DNA of 64,000 nt from Aporrectodea caliginosa. Lineage: Eukaryota; Annelida; Clitellata; Crassiclitellata; Lumbricidae. Under the pieces are notes generated by a model. The model saw only the letters and a list, made by a program, of their open reading frames with translations. It searched no databases and was not told the DNA's origin. The stretch is taken from NCBI GenBank assembly GCA_020284085.1, contig JACEVL010000414.1, positions 1 to 64,000 on the forward strand. The letters run 5' to 3'. Position numbers and translations under genes: made by a program. The first letter of the stretch is position 1. Every line of letters begins with the position of its first letter. This document shows, piece by piece, positions 31,836 through 41,838 of this stretch.

Positions 31836-32160
31836 TTTGCATGTATATATTAATCTATATATTTATTCAATTGATTATTTTGTAATATTCTTTGAGTGCA
31901 AAATAGAACTGGCCAGCCAAAAGTTAAAATACAGTCTGGTTAGCCTGAAAGCCTCGGATTGTAAATTGATCATTTATATAGCACCTGCGCTGGCTCCGGC
32001 GACGTCTCGTTTCGTAAATGGGTGATTTATATTGCGCCAGCTTCGGCTATGCACAAAAGCCTGAATCAGAATACAGGCTGGTTAGCCTGCAAGCCTCGAA
32101 TAACAAATCGATCATTTACTGGCTCCCTGCGCTGGCCCCCCGCGCCAGCTTCGGCCTTTC
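31836..32160. promoter_or_regulatory. Divergent intergenic region with duplicated block
   Basis: The region separates minus-strand (polymerase side) and plus-strand (capsid side) genes. A block GGTTAGCCTG ... AAGCCTCG ... GATCATTTA ... GCGCTGGC occurs at ~31938 and again at ~32077 (period ~140 bp). TATA-like TTTATATAGC (31973) and TTATATTGC (32028) occur after each GGTGATTTA/GATCATTTA word. A role as divergent promoter or replication control is inference. Confidence 0.45.
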
Positions 32161-32585
32161 ACCTTCTACTCAAGATACGTAAGGCCGGTAAACAAGTTTG
32201 GTACAAACCCGTTCGTTCAAAAAACTTTCTAATAAACCCGGTAGAGTGGGCACCTAAGAAGGAAGTGACGCATATACCATTAAAGCAACTAGGCAGACAA
32301 GTATTGCAGATTTTTGCGCAACGAGAGATAACGATTAAACCTAAAGAAACGGAAACGCTAGAGCTCAGACTCGGCGTTCGAATGACTAGAGGATGGTGTC
32401 AAGTGTCGCTCGGACAAGAAATCCAGGCAAGCGGATGCGTCTTACAAGGAGGAGGAGTCGTTACCGAAAATGCAGCGGACATCGTCATTACAATTGTAAA
32501 CGATTCCGATTCCGAAGTTACCGTGATCGAAGGAGACCCGTTATGCTTCGTCAGTCACACCGTTCGCATTAGACCTGTAACTTAA
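32022..32585 (+). CDS. dUTPase-fold-like protein of the virus-like element
   Basis: A 187-codon frame. Residues ~95-180 follow the order of a trimeric dUTPase barrel: EITIKPKETETLELRLGVRM (strand plus P-x-E-T-x-x-L-x-x-G-V), GWCQVSLGQEIQASGCVLQG (motif 2/3 region), GGVVTENAADIVITIVN (motif 3 position) and VIEGDPLCFV (motif 4 position). The Asp and Tyr usual in motif 3 are not seen, and no C-terminal glycine-rich motif 5 follows, so it is probably a structural or binding relative and not an enzyme. The first ~65 residues are encoded by the duplicated intergenic block and are likely not native. Confidence 0.5.
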   Translation: MIYIAPASAMHKSLNQNTGWLACKPRITNRSFTGSLRWPPAPASAFHLLLKIRKAGKQVWYKPVRSKNFLINPVEWAPKKEVTHIPLKQLGRQVLQIFAQREITIKPKETETLELRLGVRMTRGWCQVSLGQEIQASGCVLQGGGVVTENAADIVITIVNDSDSEVTVIEGDPLCFVSHTVRIRPVT

Positions 32586-32609
32586 AAATTATACTGCGGT
32601 ATTAAAAAT

Positions 32610-33200
32610 ATGGCACGAGAGAATTCATCAATCGTAATGGAAACGGACGCAGTCGACGGAAGCGCTCACATTTACCGGCTTTTGAAGATTACCGAAATTC
32701 AAAAAGAAATCGAAAGAGAACGCGATAACAGAGCAACGCTAAGTACGAAATACAATAAAAGCGTAAGAATAATTAGCGGAATAGACGACGTTCTAGGTAT
32801 GGCCACGATGGGGCTCGCTATTTCGGGAATCGGCGTTCTTTCTACCGTAGTCTCAGCCCCCGTAGTGATGGCAATGGAAGGAATGGCGGTAGTCGCCATA
32901 GTTCTTCGTTTTATCGGGGGTCGAGTCAATAAAAAACTCACGCTAAAGGCGGAGAAGCACGAAAAGATTAAAACGCTAGCCAAAGCAAAACTCAACACGA
33001 TCAGCGACTACATCTCGAAAGCTTTAGAAGATGAAAACATTTCAGGCGAGGAATACTCGCTAATTCTCAACGAACGCGTTAAATTTAACGAAATGAAAGA
33101 AGAAATCAGAAGCAAAATAAAAGTTAGCATAGACGAAGAAGTCGGAAATCGAGAAACGATGACGGAGTCGTTTAAGAACGCGTTTGAGAAAAACGTATAA
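32610..33200 (+). CDS. Coiled-coil protein with two membrane segments
   Basis: An intact 196-codon frame that begins 24 bp after the preceding stop, in a good AAAAATATGGC context. Residues ~20-55 are charged and helical, residues ~61-104 form two adjacent hydrophobic stretches rich in Gly/Ala (VLGMATMGLAISGIG and VVMAMEGMAVVAIVL), and residues ~105-190 are a long Lys/Glu-rich coiled coil. This layout recurs in unnamed proteins of related elements. A virion membrane or disruption role is speculative. Confidence 0.6.
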   Translation: MARENSSIVMETDAVDGSAHIYRLLKITEIQKEIERERDNRATLSTKYNKSVRIISGIDDVLGMATMGLAISGIGVLSTVVSAPVVMAMEGMAVVAIVLRFIGGRVNKKLTLKAEKHEKIKTLAKAKLNTISDYISKALEDENISGEEYSLILNERVKFNEMKEEIRSKIKVSIDEEVGNRETMTESFKNAFEKNV

Positions 33201-33290
33201 CGTAAAACGTAAAACGTTGAACGTAGAACGTAGGGGAAATTACGTTCTTTTTCGCATTTTAACATACTTTATGACTTACGTTTCAAAGTA
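33201..33290. repeat. Short AACGTA/AAAACGTA tandem words
   Basis: Between two plus-strand genes, CGTAAAACGT-type words repeat five times in ~35 bp, followed by an inverted repeat ACATACTTT ... AAAGTATGT around 33260-33293. The inverted repeat could be a transcript end or processing site; this is inference. Confidence 0.5.
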
Positions 33291-33322
33291 TGTTAAAAAC
33301 ATTATACTACTCATTTAAATTA

Positions 33323-34215
33323 ATGTCGTTTCTAAAAATAACCGATCCAGCAAAAAGAGATTTAATCGTCGAAGAGTTTCTCAAGACGAAGAAGAATATA
33401 CAACAGAACTTTCTAAATGAGAAACTAGTCGATATGGGACAGCAGCGAGAATTAGTAAAGTTCTACAAGCCAATCATCGACTCACAATCGCTGATGTCGA
33501 AAGAACAAAACGCTTTGTTATCAACTTTTAAAAAAACTCGGCAGCTACGTCTGACGCTCTAAAAGCGCTTCCCGCGTCGATATCGTCATAGTTAAAAGCC
33601 ATACAGTTTCCGCAGTATCCTTCGATAGAGGCGTACGAAGATCCAGTCGAAGACGTTAGAACTTTAGAATTAGGAGAGATATCGACGGCATACTTGCAAC
33701 AATACGCTTCTAATAAAAAGTCTACGGATACGACATTCGGTCTCCGTTCCAAAGACGGAATATTTTATATCGGAGACGCGCCTATTACCATCAAAGGCGA
33801 TAATATAACGGTCGCGGATAAGACTTACGTAGGTACTCCAGGACTTTGGGAGTTACTAACGATGGCTAAACCTAACGAGTCGATATACGACTGTAATGAC
33901 CGCGACGATTACGCCGAGATTCTACACGCGACGAATGCTATGAGACAACCGAACCATCCGAGTAAACCAAAATCGAGTAGAAGCGAAAAGTACAGAAAAA
34001 TTATTAAACCGATATGGGAAGCGAAGCTAGGTAAAGGAGTCGTAGTTATTCCACAAGATCTCAATGCGTTAGTAGGAATGTTGTCTTTACGAATGGCTAG
34101 CTTCCAAGCGGGTAATACGGGTGTTAGAAACGAGATAGTCGGTATATACGACGAACTGTTACGACAAAAAGCGATGGATAGCGGCCAGTATAAAAACTTA
34201 ATGTTACAATTATAA
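33323..34215 (+). pseudogene. DUF8207-like conserved protein, broken
   Basis: The frame from the ATG at 33323 (SFLKITDPAKRD...) runs to ~33525, then shifts by one base in a run of seven A (33530-33536) into a frame that has a TAG at 33589 and then stays open to 34215. The C-terminal part has TFGLRSKDGIFYIGD, VGTPGLWELLTMAKP, DYAEILHATNA and SSRSEKYRKIIKPIW, which I recognise as the conserved region annotated DUF8207 in uncharacterised invertebrate proteins. Function unknown; the gene always seems to travel with elements of this kind. Two lesions make this copy non-coding. Confidence 0.65.
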
Positions 34216-34217
34216 AA

Positions 34218-34688
34218 ATGCTGGTCGTCATTAAAAGGCGGTATAAGAAACAACACGTTATCGGAGGAGCTGGAATATTCGATACTATTACTGGAGTTTT
34301 CAAGAGGCTCTTCACATCGGGCGTTGCTAGCGCGGGCAAAGAGGCGGCGAGAGAGTTAGGTAAAAAGGCGCTAGAGGTTGGAAAGAATACCGCTGTAGAA
34401 GCTGGTAAGCGATTGGTAGATAAAGCCGCCGCTAAACTTTTAGCATCGTCGGTACTGTCATCGCGAAAATCAAAAGGTCGAAACGATACCACCGTCAAGG
34501 CTTACCCGTGAGAATGCGGCTATCTTAGCCCGGTTAATCGATAACGGCGCGGGTCCCGCCGGAACTAATATTAATAATATATTAGCCGGTTATGGACTCG
34601 GAAAGCCTTCTTCGAATGCCGTGTCCATTCGTGATCTCGTGCGCCATCTCAACAACAACAACGGAGCAGGATTGAAACTCGCGTGATA
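34218..34688 (+). pseudogene. Small basic Gly/Ala-rich protein of the virus-like element
   Basis: The ATG at 34218 lies 2 bp after the previous stop. The first frame (97 codons) has a basic N-terminus, a GGAGIFDTITGVFKRLF segment and an amphipathic Lys/Ala helix (EAARELGKKALEVGKN). It ends at 34511, but a neighbouring frame continues the pattern to 34688 with INNILAGYGLG and a GAGLKLA end, so one frameshift near 34495-34505 is likely. It resembles minor capsid or core proteins of the pX/pVI kind in adeno- and Polinton-like elements in composition only. Confidence 0.5.
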
Positions 34689-34719
34689 ATTACTTAAAAA
34701 ATAATCTTTAGTAATAAAA

Positions 34720-34885
34720 ATGCAATCGGATATTCTAAACTTTACAGAAGCATCGTCGGTTGATGAAGGAATCGAAAAATACGAATGGCACGAATACGAA
34801 CCCGTAGCGAGAACGAATCTTAAGAGATTCGTATAAATATCGAAACCCAAGATCTATTCTGCCATCCCGCCGAGTCTTACTTGTT
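34720..34885 (+). pseudogene. 5' stub of a probable capsid gene
   Basis: The frame starts at ATG 34720 after GTAATAAAA and stops at 34834. Its acidic start (LNFTEASSVDEGIEKYEWHE) resembles the N terminus of large, capsid-like proteins linked to DUF8207-type elements. A one-base shift near 34822 is suggested because coding-like sequence goes on in the next frame up to 34885, where the gene is cut by the (TTTTAA)n array. More than 90% of such a gene is missing. Confidence 0.45.
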
Positions 34886-35300
34886 TTAATTTTAATTTAA
34901 TTTTAATTTTAATTTTAATTTTAATTTTAATTTTAATTTTAATTTTAATTTTAATTTTAATTTTAATTTTAATTTTAATTTTAATTTTAATTTTAATTTT
35001 AATTTTAATTTTAATTTTAATTTTAAATTTTAATTTTAATTTTAATTTTAATTTTAATTTTAATTTTAATTTTAATTTTAATTTTAATTTTAATTTTAAT
35101 TTTAATTTTAATTTTAATTTTAATTTTAATTTTAATTTTAATTTTAATTTTAATTTTAATTTTTAATTTTAATTTTAATTTTAATTTTAATTTTAATTTT
35201 AATTTTAATTTTAATTTTAATTTTAATTTTAATTTTAATTTTAATTTTTAATTTTAATTTTAATTTTAATTTTAATTTTAATTTTAATTTTTAATTTTAT
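34884..35300. repeat. (TTTTAA)n hexamer array, ~415 bp
   Basis: About 68 near-perfect TTTTAA units with a few TTTTTAA and TTTAAA variants. It directly abuts the truncated capsid-gene stub. Confidence 0.95.
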
Positions 35301-35525
35301 GGATCGATGAATGGATGAATAGACAGATAGATCGATAGACAGATAGAAGGATAAACAGACGAATGCATGAATAGATACGACCCCATTGGGACCCCACAAG
35401 ATGAGACTAATCAGATTTAACCTCTCACCTGCTTTAAGCTCCTTTACTCTAACTATACGAAAGAATTACACTACACTACATACTACACTAAACCGGGGTG
35501 TTACTTGGACTTGTAAGTGGAAGGT
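35301..35525 (+). repeat. Dispersed repeat D, copy 1
   Basis: A GATAGA-type microsatellite is followed by TACGACCCCATTGGGACC ... CTGCTTTAAGCTCCTTTACTCTAA ... TACACTAAACCGGGGTG. The same series occurs at 36510-36730. Confidence 0.75.
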
Positions 35526-35870
35526 TGCAGCGTAATACAATTTTATTAAAAATATATATTAAACCTTTTTGAATTTATCATTCTTTCTGCCTCTGTTGAT
35601 GATGATGATTACGACGACGATGACGATGACGACGATGATAATACTGCTACCACTACTACTAAATCTACGGTCTACTATCCCCCTGTAAGCTGGAAGCAAC
35701 CCGCCCCCTTACTCAGTGTGCGTCGCCACGATTTTAAAAGTAATATGAAGGGGCGAAATAAAAATTTATGAATGAATGAATATGAATGAATGAATACATA
35801 CATAAATACATACATGCAAGTATACACGCACAGGGAGATACACATTCAAACAAAGCACATAGTTGTCATA
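35526..35870. other. Short repeats and unassigned sequence
   Basis: GAT/GAC-rich tract at 35597-35640 and (GAAT)n at 35765-35800; nothing else was recognised. Confidence 0.5.
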
Positions 35871-35874
35871 GACT

Positions 35875-36240
35875 CTCTTCTTTCAGTCAAGCTCTTGTTC
35901 TTCCCAGAAGAAGTTCTTACCATCATCTGCCTCAGGCTCCTCTAATCATCACCCCCAAGGCTTTCCACTCAAAACTAAAGTCTCCTTTTCAAGAACTCTT
36001 ATCCTGACTCATCTGATCCTGTACCTTCCAATCCTCGACCTAAAAGACACCCACCTTAGCATCTGCTGTGCCCTCTCTGATCCTCTGGAAACCGGACTCG
36101 GACCTCCCTCGGACTACTCTTTTGGACAACCCCTCTGACTAGACGCAGCGCTCGTGAATAAGCTGGTGCCCTGCGCTTGACTTTCGAGTGGCGCTTTAGA
36201 AGTTTGGAGATTACGATTATGATTACGATTACGATCTCGG
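35875..36240 (+). mobile_element. LINE C-terminal scrap and 3' end
   Basis: The ending GAGTGGCGCTTTAGAAGTTTGGAGATTACGATTATG (shown as GAGTGGCGCTTTAGAAG plus an ATTACG tail) parallels the LINE 3' end at 13830-13860. The upstream frame (HHLPQAPLIITPKAFHSKLK) resembles a LINE C terminus. Confidence 0.5.
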
Positions 36241-36254
36241 CATATAATCAGAGC

Positions 36255-36290
<36 letters not shown>

Positions 36291-36545
36291 GGATGGATGG
36301 ATGGATGGATGGATGGATGGATGGATGGATGGATGGATGGATGGATGGATGGATGGATGGATGGATGGATGGATGGATGGATGGATGGATGGATGGATGG
36401 ATGGATGGATGGATGGATGGATGGATGGATGGATGGATGGATGGATGGATGGATGGATGGATGGATGGATGGATGGATGGATGGATGGATGGATGGATGG
36501 ATTGATGGACGGACGGACGGACGGCGGACGGGCGGACGGACGGAC
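36255..36545. repeat. (GATA)n-(GATG)n-(GACG)n microsatellite
   Basis: About 55 GATG units, preceded by GATA and followed by GACG units. The long MDGW- and SIHP-type ORFs on both strands are artefacts. Confidence 0.97.
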
Positions 36546-36730
36546 GGATAGATAGGTACGACCCCGTCGGGACCTTCACTGGATGAGACTGAACATTCCT
36601 AATCAGATTGACTTTTTCATCTGCTTTAAGCTACTTTACTCTAAATTTACTCCAGAATTACATTACAGTACATGCTACACTAAACTGGGATGTAAATTTG
36701 GTCGGGCAAGTGAAGGGTAGGTGAGACTGG
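36546..36730 (+). repeat. Dispersed repeat D, copy 2
   Basis: GTACGACCCCGTCGGGACC ... CTGCTTTAAGCTACTTTACTC ... CTACACTAAACTGGGATG matches 35370-35510 in the same order and orientation, again directly after a tetranucleotide microsatellite. Confidence 0.75.
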
Positions 36731-37575
36731 GGATGAAAGTAACGTGGGTTGAATGGAAGTTTGGCAAGGGCGTTTAATGGTGGATCCGGTTCACTGTATG
36801 TGGCTATTTGGCACATAACGCATATAGACTACTGATGCAGATAGTAGGGGGTGAATGACAACACTCCGGCACGAAGAGCAAAAGATCAGCATGGACGCGG
36901 GATCGATCCCTCTACGCTCCCAGTGGTTGACTCATCCTTTCCATTCGCTAAGTGGTGTAAAATGAGCAGTAGGTCAGATGGGCGCCTTGCATGGCTGCCA
37001 TACGGTTAAATTCGACTCCTCTAATAACTTGTAATCACGCGTTCATACTGTGACTTGTAATCAAACTGTGGAGTGTCAGTTTGAATTAATAATAAACACG
37101 AATAATAACAATAATAATAATAACAATAACAATAACAATAACAATAATGATCTAACTAACCAACGTTGCACAATGACGTACCTAACATGGTGGATTTATT
37201 TTAAGGTGTAATTACAGACATTTTCAGGTTACAATTTAGCAAAGAAGCAAAATTTAAAATTGTGTAACTTTCGTTCCCAATATCGTAACAACATGTCCGT
37301 GCTCATGTTACAACTTATCCCGTTACTAAGGTAACTTGTAACAACCGGGCGATGTTAATTATTTTTGATGGTTTCGGATATTTTTGATAAAGAACCCATT
37401 CAATACTTTTCCATTGCATAGATAACATGTTAGGCCATAGTTTGATGCAAAAAATTACAAATATTTTGGTTATAAATTCACACAGACATGCGAAATTCAG
37501 AAATTTGTTAATTTCGATCTTTGTCTCCCGACCAGTCTGTTGCAGCGTAACAATATATTTCACTTGCTTGAATTT
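36731..37575. other. Non-coding, no recognised gene
   Basis: A small AAT/AAC tract at 37090-37148; the open frame at 37315-37563 (minus) shows no recognised domain. Confidence 0.4.
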
Positions 37576-37576
37576 A

Positions 37577-37578
<2 letters not shown>

Positions 37579-37647
<69 letters not shown>

Positions 37648-37650
37648 CGA
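37579..37650. repeat. (GAT)n microsatellite
   Basis: About 24 GAT units. A poly-Asp frame spans it and is not considered a gene. Confidence 0.95.
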
Positions 37651-37739
37651 TGACGATGAAGATGATGATTGTGTAACACCACTACTTAATCAACCCCGTA
37701 TAATGGCTCAGGTTCAGTTTAAGCTATTTCTTCTCGCTC

Positions 37740-37900
37740 GCTATGTATGCATGTGTGGATGTGTGTATGCATATAGGCCTATGTCTGTGTGTATGTTTGT
37801 GTGTGTCTATGTATGTATGATGTTCGTGTGTGTCTATGTATGTATGCATGTGTGAATGTTTGTAGTATGCGTATGCATGCATGTACGCATATATGCCTAT
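37740..37900. repeat. TATG/TGTG-rich low-complexity tract
   Basis: Imperfect TATG, TGTG and CATG words over ~160 bp; overlapping Cys/Val/Met-rich frames are artefacts. Confidence 0.8.
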
Positions 37901-38189
37901 GTGGCGTTTACGACCTGTCGAATGCTGCCTGTCATAATATCTCAGTCGAATGGGATTTTATGGCACCAGGTCCTGCCAATCGTATTTTTAGATGTAGTTC
38001 ACTGCACACAGTGCACAGTAACCGATTCACGACAGACCGTCAAAGAGCGCTCTGTGACCGCTCTGTGCTATAGCTGTGAACTAATTAGCGTCACTTCGGA
38101 GTTGCGACACCCAGTATCCGCTCTGCCTCGTCTTCCTTCTATTAATTGCTAAAGACCACTATATTCGCGTGGCCTGGGGTGGGAGCGGG

Positions 38190-38920
38190 ATTACCTACAA
38201 GAGAAACAATTATACCATTCTTTAGAGGGAATGTAGGGCTTCATTTGCATACCTACAGCTTTGTCTTATGAAAACCGGAAATGATCAAAATAAATAATAA
38301 TACGCGTACTATGCGTAAAAAATGGCTGAATGGAAGCACTCCTCCCTTAATTTTTTGTCTATAGCGTATTCATTTGTCTTCCTGGAAGAGAAACAAAGAT
38401 AACATTCTTTAGAGGGAATGTAGGGCTTCATTTGCATACCTACATCTTTGTCTTTTGAATACCGGAAGTGATCAAAATAAATAATAATACGCCTAATCTG
38501 TGTGAAAATAGCTGAATACAGCATTACAACGGAAACCGATATATATGTATGGATATATATGTATGGATGTACATTTATACTATATAAACATGTGTAGGGA
38601 TGATTATGTGCATCTTTTATACATAGATTAGTTTCAAAACACACATAATCTTATATTTGTTTAGATATCCAAAAAGTACAAAATGTACGCAATAATATAA
38701 AATATTGCTAATTAATGGGTTCCGTTGTTAAAAGTGATGTAATTTCGAGGTGCATTCACATAATGTACAACTAAATATACCATTCTGTGCAGAAATGAAT
38801 GATGAATCCAATGCTGTATTACAAGTTATGAGATGTGAAACCAAACACGAAATCCAGGGGGTGGTAACCACCCCCCTTGGTAGCCAGTGTTACAAAAAAC
38901 CTCGGTAGCCTGCGGGTTAA
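38190..38920 (-). mobile_element. TTAA-MITE copy (inverted)
   Basis: The right end is GGTAGCCTGCGGGTTAA at ~38907-38920. The interior shows two ~175-bp tandem units (GAGAAACAA ... GAATGTAGGGCTTCATTTGC ... GGAAxTGATCAAAATAAATAA) and matches 2391-3254 in inverse and 63430-64000 directly. The left end is missing. Confidence 0.75.
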
Positions 38921-39895
38921 CATAACATTTGTCGGCGCAAAGGTTTCCCCTGCGATTATAAATTGAAAATTGCATTTGTTCTGTGGGACAGTTCTAAGTG
39001 CGCTCAGAGTCGGACTGGGGTGATCATTTTGAGGACATAGCCATTGAATTATGGATCTCTAAAATCTCCTTTTCTCTCTGTCTGATGCCTCGCTTTGTCT
39101 GCCTATATGTGTATTCGTCTGTCTTGCCCGTATGTCATCGCCACGACCTTCCATTCCCTACCCCCGCGACGTGAAATAGAAGCCCGCTTCCAACGTCTTT
39201 AGTCATGCTTACGACACTTTTATAACACCATACGGTAACAGCACTCGTTAAGGCGACATGTATAGAGACTGGCATTCTTCTCTGAAGAAGACCGACACAG
39301 ACAGATGAAGACAGAGATAGAGAGACATAGAGACACAGAGAGGCATAGTTTGTTTTAATTAGCTTTTTTTGTCCAAATGTATGCTTAAGCCTTAGATATA
39401 TTATGTGTATTAATTCTATCATTGAAAATTTTTTATGGGATTCATAGGAAAAGAACTTGATTTTGCAAGGTGAACTGGTACTTGATGTGGGAGCGTGGAA
39501 ATATGAGTGGAAGTTGTGGTCCTGCTTCAATTCAATATTTTGCATATTGTTGCCCATGTAAATCGCTACCACGGCCTGTGTGTGTGTTTCATTGTATAAT
39601 TTCCTATAGCATGTGATCGGGTCCGAAGTGTTCGTGTGTTTCTGTTGGTTAAGTAATGTAATGTAGTATAAGTCTCCAATATTATTATCGCATCACCGCA
39701 CGAAGACACGTCAGAGACACCAGCGCATTCACCGGCGCAGCAGAACACATATGATTGAGTTTCATTGGGTTATCGTTTAATAAATATATGCAAAATATAG
39801 AAATAATATGTACAGAAAGTTTTTCTTTGGTTTGTTAAATAAAGGTTTTTGCTACATGTAGGCTTATAGTATCTATTCCACAGAAATACTGAATC
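38921..39895. other. Non-coding, no recognised gene
   Basis: Two minus-strand open frames (39135-39572 and 39566-39748) have no recognised domain or repeat; they may be chance. Confidence 0.35.
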
Positions 39896-40290
39896 ATAAT
39901 CTCTGTCTCTCTATCTGTCTATCTTACTCTCTCGGTCTTTTCAGTCTCTTTCAATCCCGGCTCTGTCAGTTTCAGTTTCTGCATTTCTCTGTCTGTATGC
40001 GTCTTTGTCTTTCTGTTTCAATCCCAATTTCCGTGCCTGCCTGTCTTTGTCTCTCTCTATCCAGTCTCTGTCGTTGTCTCTTTCTTATGCTATACCGAGA
40101 GAGAAAGAGAGACAGAGACAGAGATTGTGATTCAGTATTGTTTTATCTCTTTATGCATTATGTCTCTCTGTCTGCCTGTCCCCGTGTCACACTCTTTCTG
40201 TCTGTGCCTATATCTGTCTCTGTCGCTCTGTCTGTCTGTGGGTCTCTCCGTCTCCCTATATTTCTCTGTCTCTATGTGGCTGTGTGAAAC
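39896..40290. repeat. TCTGTCTC-rich low-complexity tract
   Basis: Pyrimidine-rich CTGTCT/CTCTGT words with one inverted purine stretch at 40095-40125. The Leu/Cys/Ser-rich frame over it is an artefact. Confidence 0.8.
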
Positions 40291-40479
40291 AGGCAATTAG
40301 CTTAGCCCTGACCTACTTCCGTACAAAGGACTATGTAAGGTGTGAACGTGCATCTCTTCGTCTACTGATATTCATCTGTTATCCGAGATGCATTTCTCGT
40401 CTGGAGGCTTTTATGACCTGTCGAAGGGTCAGGTAAACTATGGCAGGCCTACGCGTGGCAGCTGATTGTAACTGCCTAC

Positions 40480-40522
40480 AACATTTCGGGATTTGTGAAG
40501 CTAGGATCCCGTACGACTTAAT

Positions 40523-40559
<37 letters not shown>

Positions 40560-40625
40560 GAATTTATATAGCGCCCCTTCAAGATCCCTACTCAGAGGCG
40601 CTCAGTAATAAGCATAATAATAAGC
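40480..40625 (-). mobile_element. LINE 3' end with (AATC)n tail
   Basis: AATCAATCAATCAATC at 40523-40558 precedes AGAATTTATATAGCGCCCC and CAGAGGCGCTCAG, i.e. the minus-strand 3' terminus GGCGCTATATAAATTC plus a GATT tail, as in other LINE ends of this window. Confidence 0.65.
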
Positions 40626-40674
40626 ATGCATTAAAAATACAATAGTGACTTTCTGCAATAAGATCTGAAGAGAG

Positions 40675-41045
40675 GGAGACTTGTCAAACGAATGGCACCA
40701 CGACATCGTGGTCCCAATCCTAAAACCAACCAAATACGCATCTCTCCCAGAGTCGTACAGACCTCACTCCCTAGCATCTGAAATAATATGTAAAATAATA
40801 GAAAATGGTTGCAAATAGACTCCAGAGGTTTTCCGAGAAAAATCAAATCCTAATAAGAGACCAGACGGGCCTTAGGAAAAGAAAAAGCACGAAGGATCAG
40901 ATAGTTAGGCTACAGGATAGCATCCTTTAAAAACCGAAAATAAAACAACTTGTATTGGTAATCTTCATAGACTTTGAAAAGGCATATGATATGTTACGCG
41001 TGCCCACACTCATATAAAAGTTCGAAAAGATATGGATACATGGTT
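40675..41045 (+). pseudogene. Jockey/CR1-group LINE RT relic, N-terminal blocks
   Basis: The plus strand reads EWHHDIVVPILKPTKYASLPESYRP, then KSNPNKR-type and an FEKAYD-like block in shifted frames, i.e. RT blocks 0-3 of a non-LTR ORF2. Stops and shifts are frequent and no YADD box follows. Confidence 0.65.
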
Positions 41046-41838
41046 GTCCCCGCCGCCGCTGCCGCCAGTAGCTAAGCCCACAAGTCGTAACCAGTCACTA
41101 AGATATCGACTGCTATTGACTTTGTTCACTTAATAATATCGGCAGCAGGACAGAACTCAAAGAAGGTTACTTGCTATTAATTTACCACAACTTTATTCTG
41201 GCCACAAACCATGACGTGCATGGAAATGTGACCTTCTTTACTAAGTTTACATGTAATTACCACATATGTCTCGGCCACGAAAAGAAACAAGTGAAATAGT
41301 GACGAGCCGGTCTGTATGTATACAGACTCCACAGTAGGGTGCTCCAGAAAATTAAAAGTTAAAAATTCATTGCTCCATGGGCATTTTCCCATGCGTATCA
41401 TACAGATGAGTCTAAAAATCCAAATTTTAGGCTTTTTCATTAAGGCTAAGCCTTGCCCCCAGCACGATGAAGTTTTAACAATATACGCAATTTTTCGGTT
41501 GAAAACACAAATTACCAGTATTTAAGTATATATGAAAAAACTAATAATGTTTCATATTTATTGGCCGAAACATGAAAGGTTGCAAGTATAAATACAAGTA
41601 CTGAGGTCTTAAGTACCTGTACAAATACTTAAGTATCAAGTACAAGTACGAGTACAAGTACTAAGGTCTCGAGTACAAGTACGAGTACACGTACACATGG
41701 CTACTGCAAGAACAAGGATTTACTTCCTTGACAAAGCAATGGTGTATTGCCACATGCACTCATTTATAATATTGCTTTTTGAGAAATATAATGGATGTGA
41801 GCATCTTGTCACTCAGATTCGATCGAGACTGTTTTAAT

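Noticed and set aside
28037..34885. Complete Polinton/Maverick
   Set aside because: No integrase, packaging ATPase, protease or full capsid gene and no terminal repeats were seen; only a fragment is supported.
36229..36579. Long MDGW / SIHP ORFs
   Set aside because: Translation of the GATG microsatellite, open in several frames on both strands.
37427..37855. 142-aa ORF with an Asp-rich run
   Set aside because: The run is a (GAT)n microsatellite and the flanks have no recognised domain.
39135..39748. Two adjacent minus-strand ORFs (145 and 60 aa)
   Set aside because: No recognised motif, and composition resembles random open sequence.
39997..40287. 96-aa Cys/Leu/Ser-rich ORF
   Set aside because: TCTGTCTC low-complexity tract.
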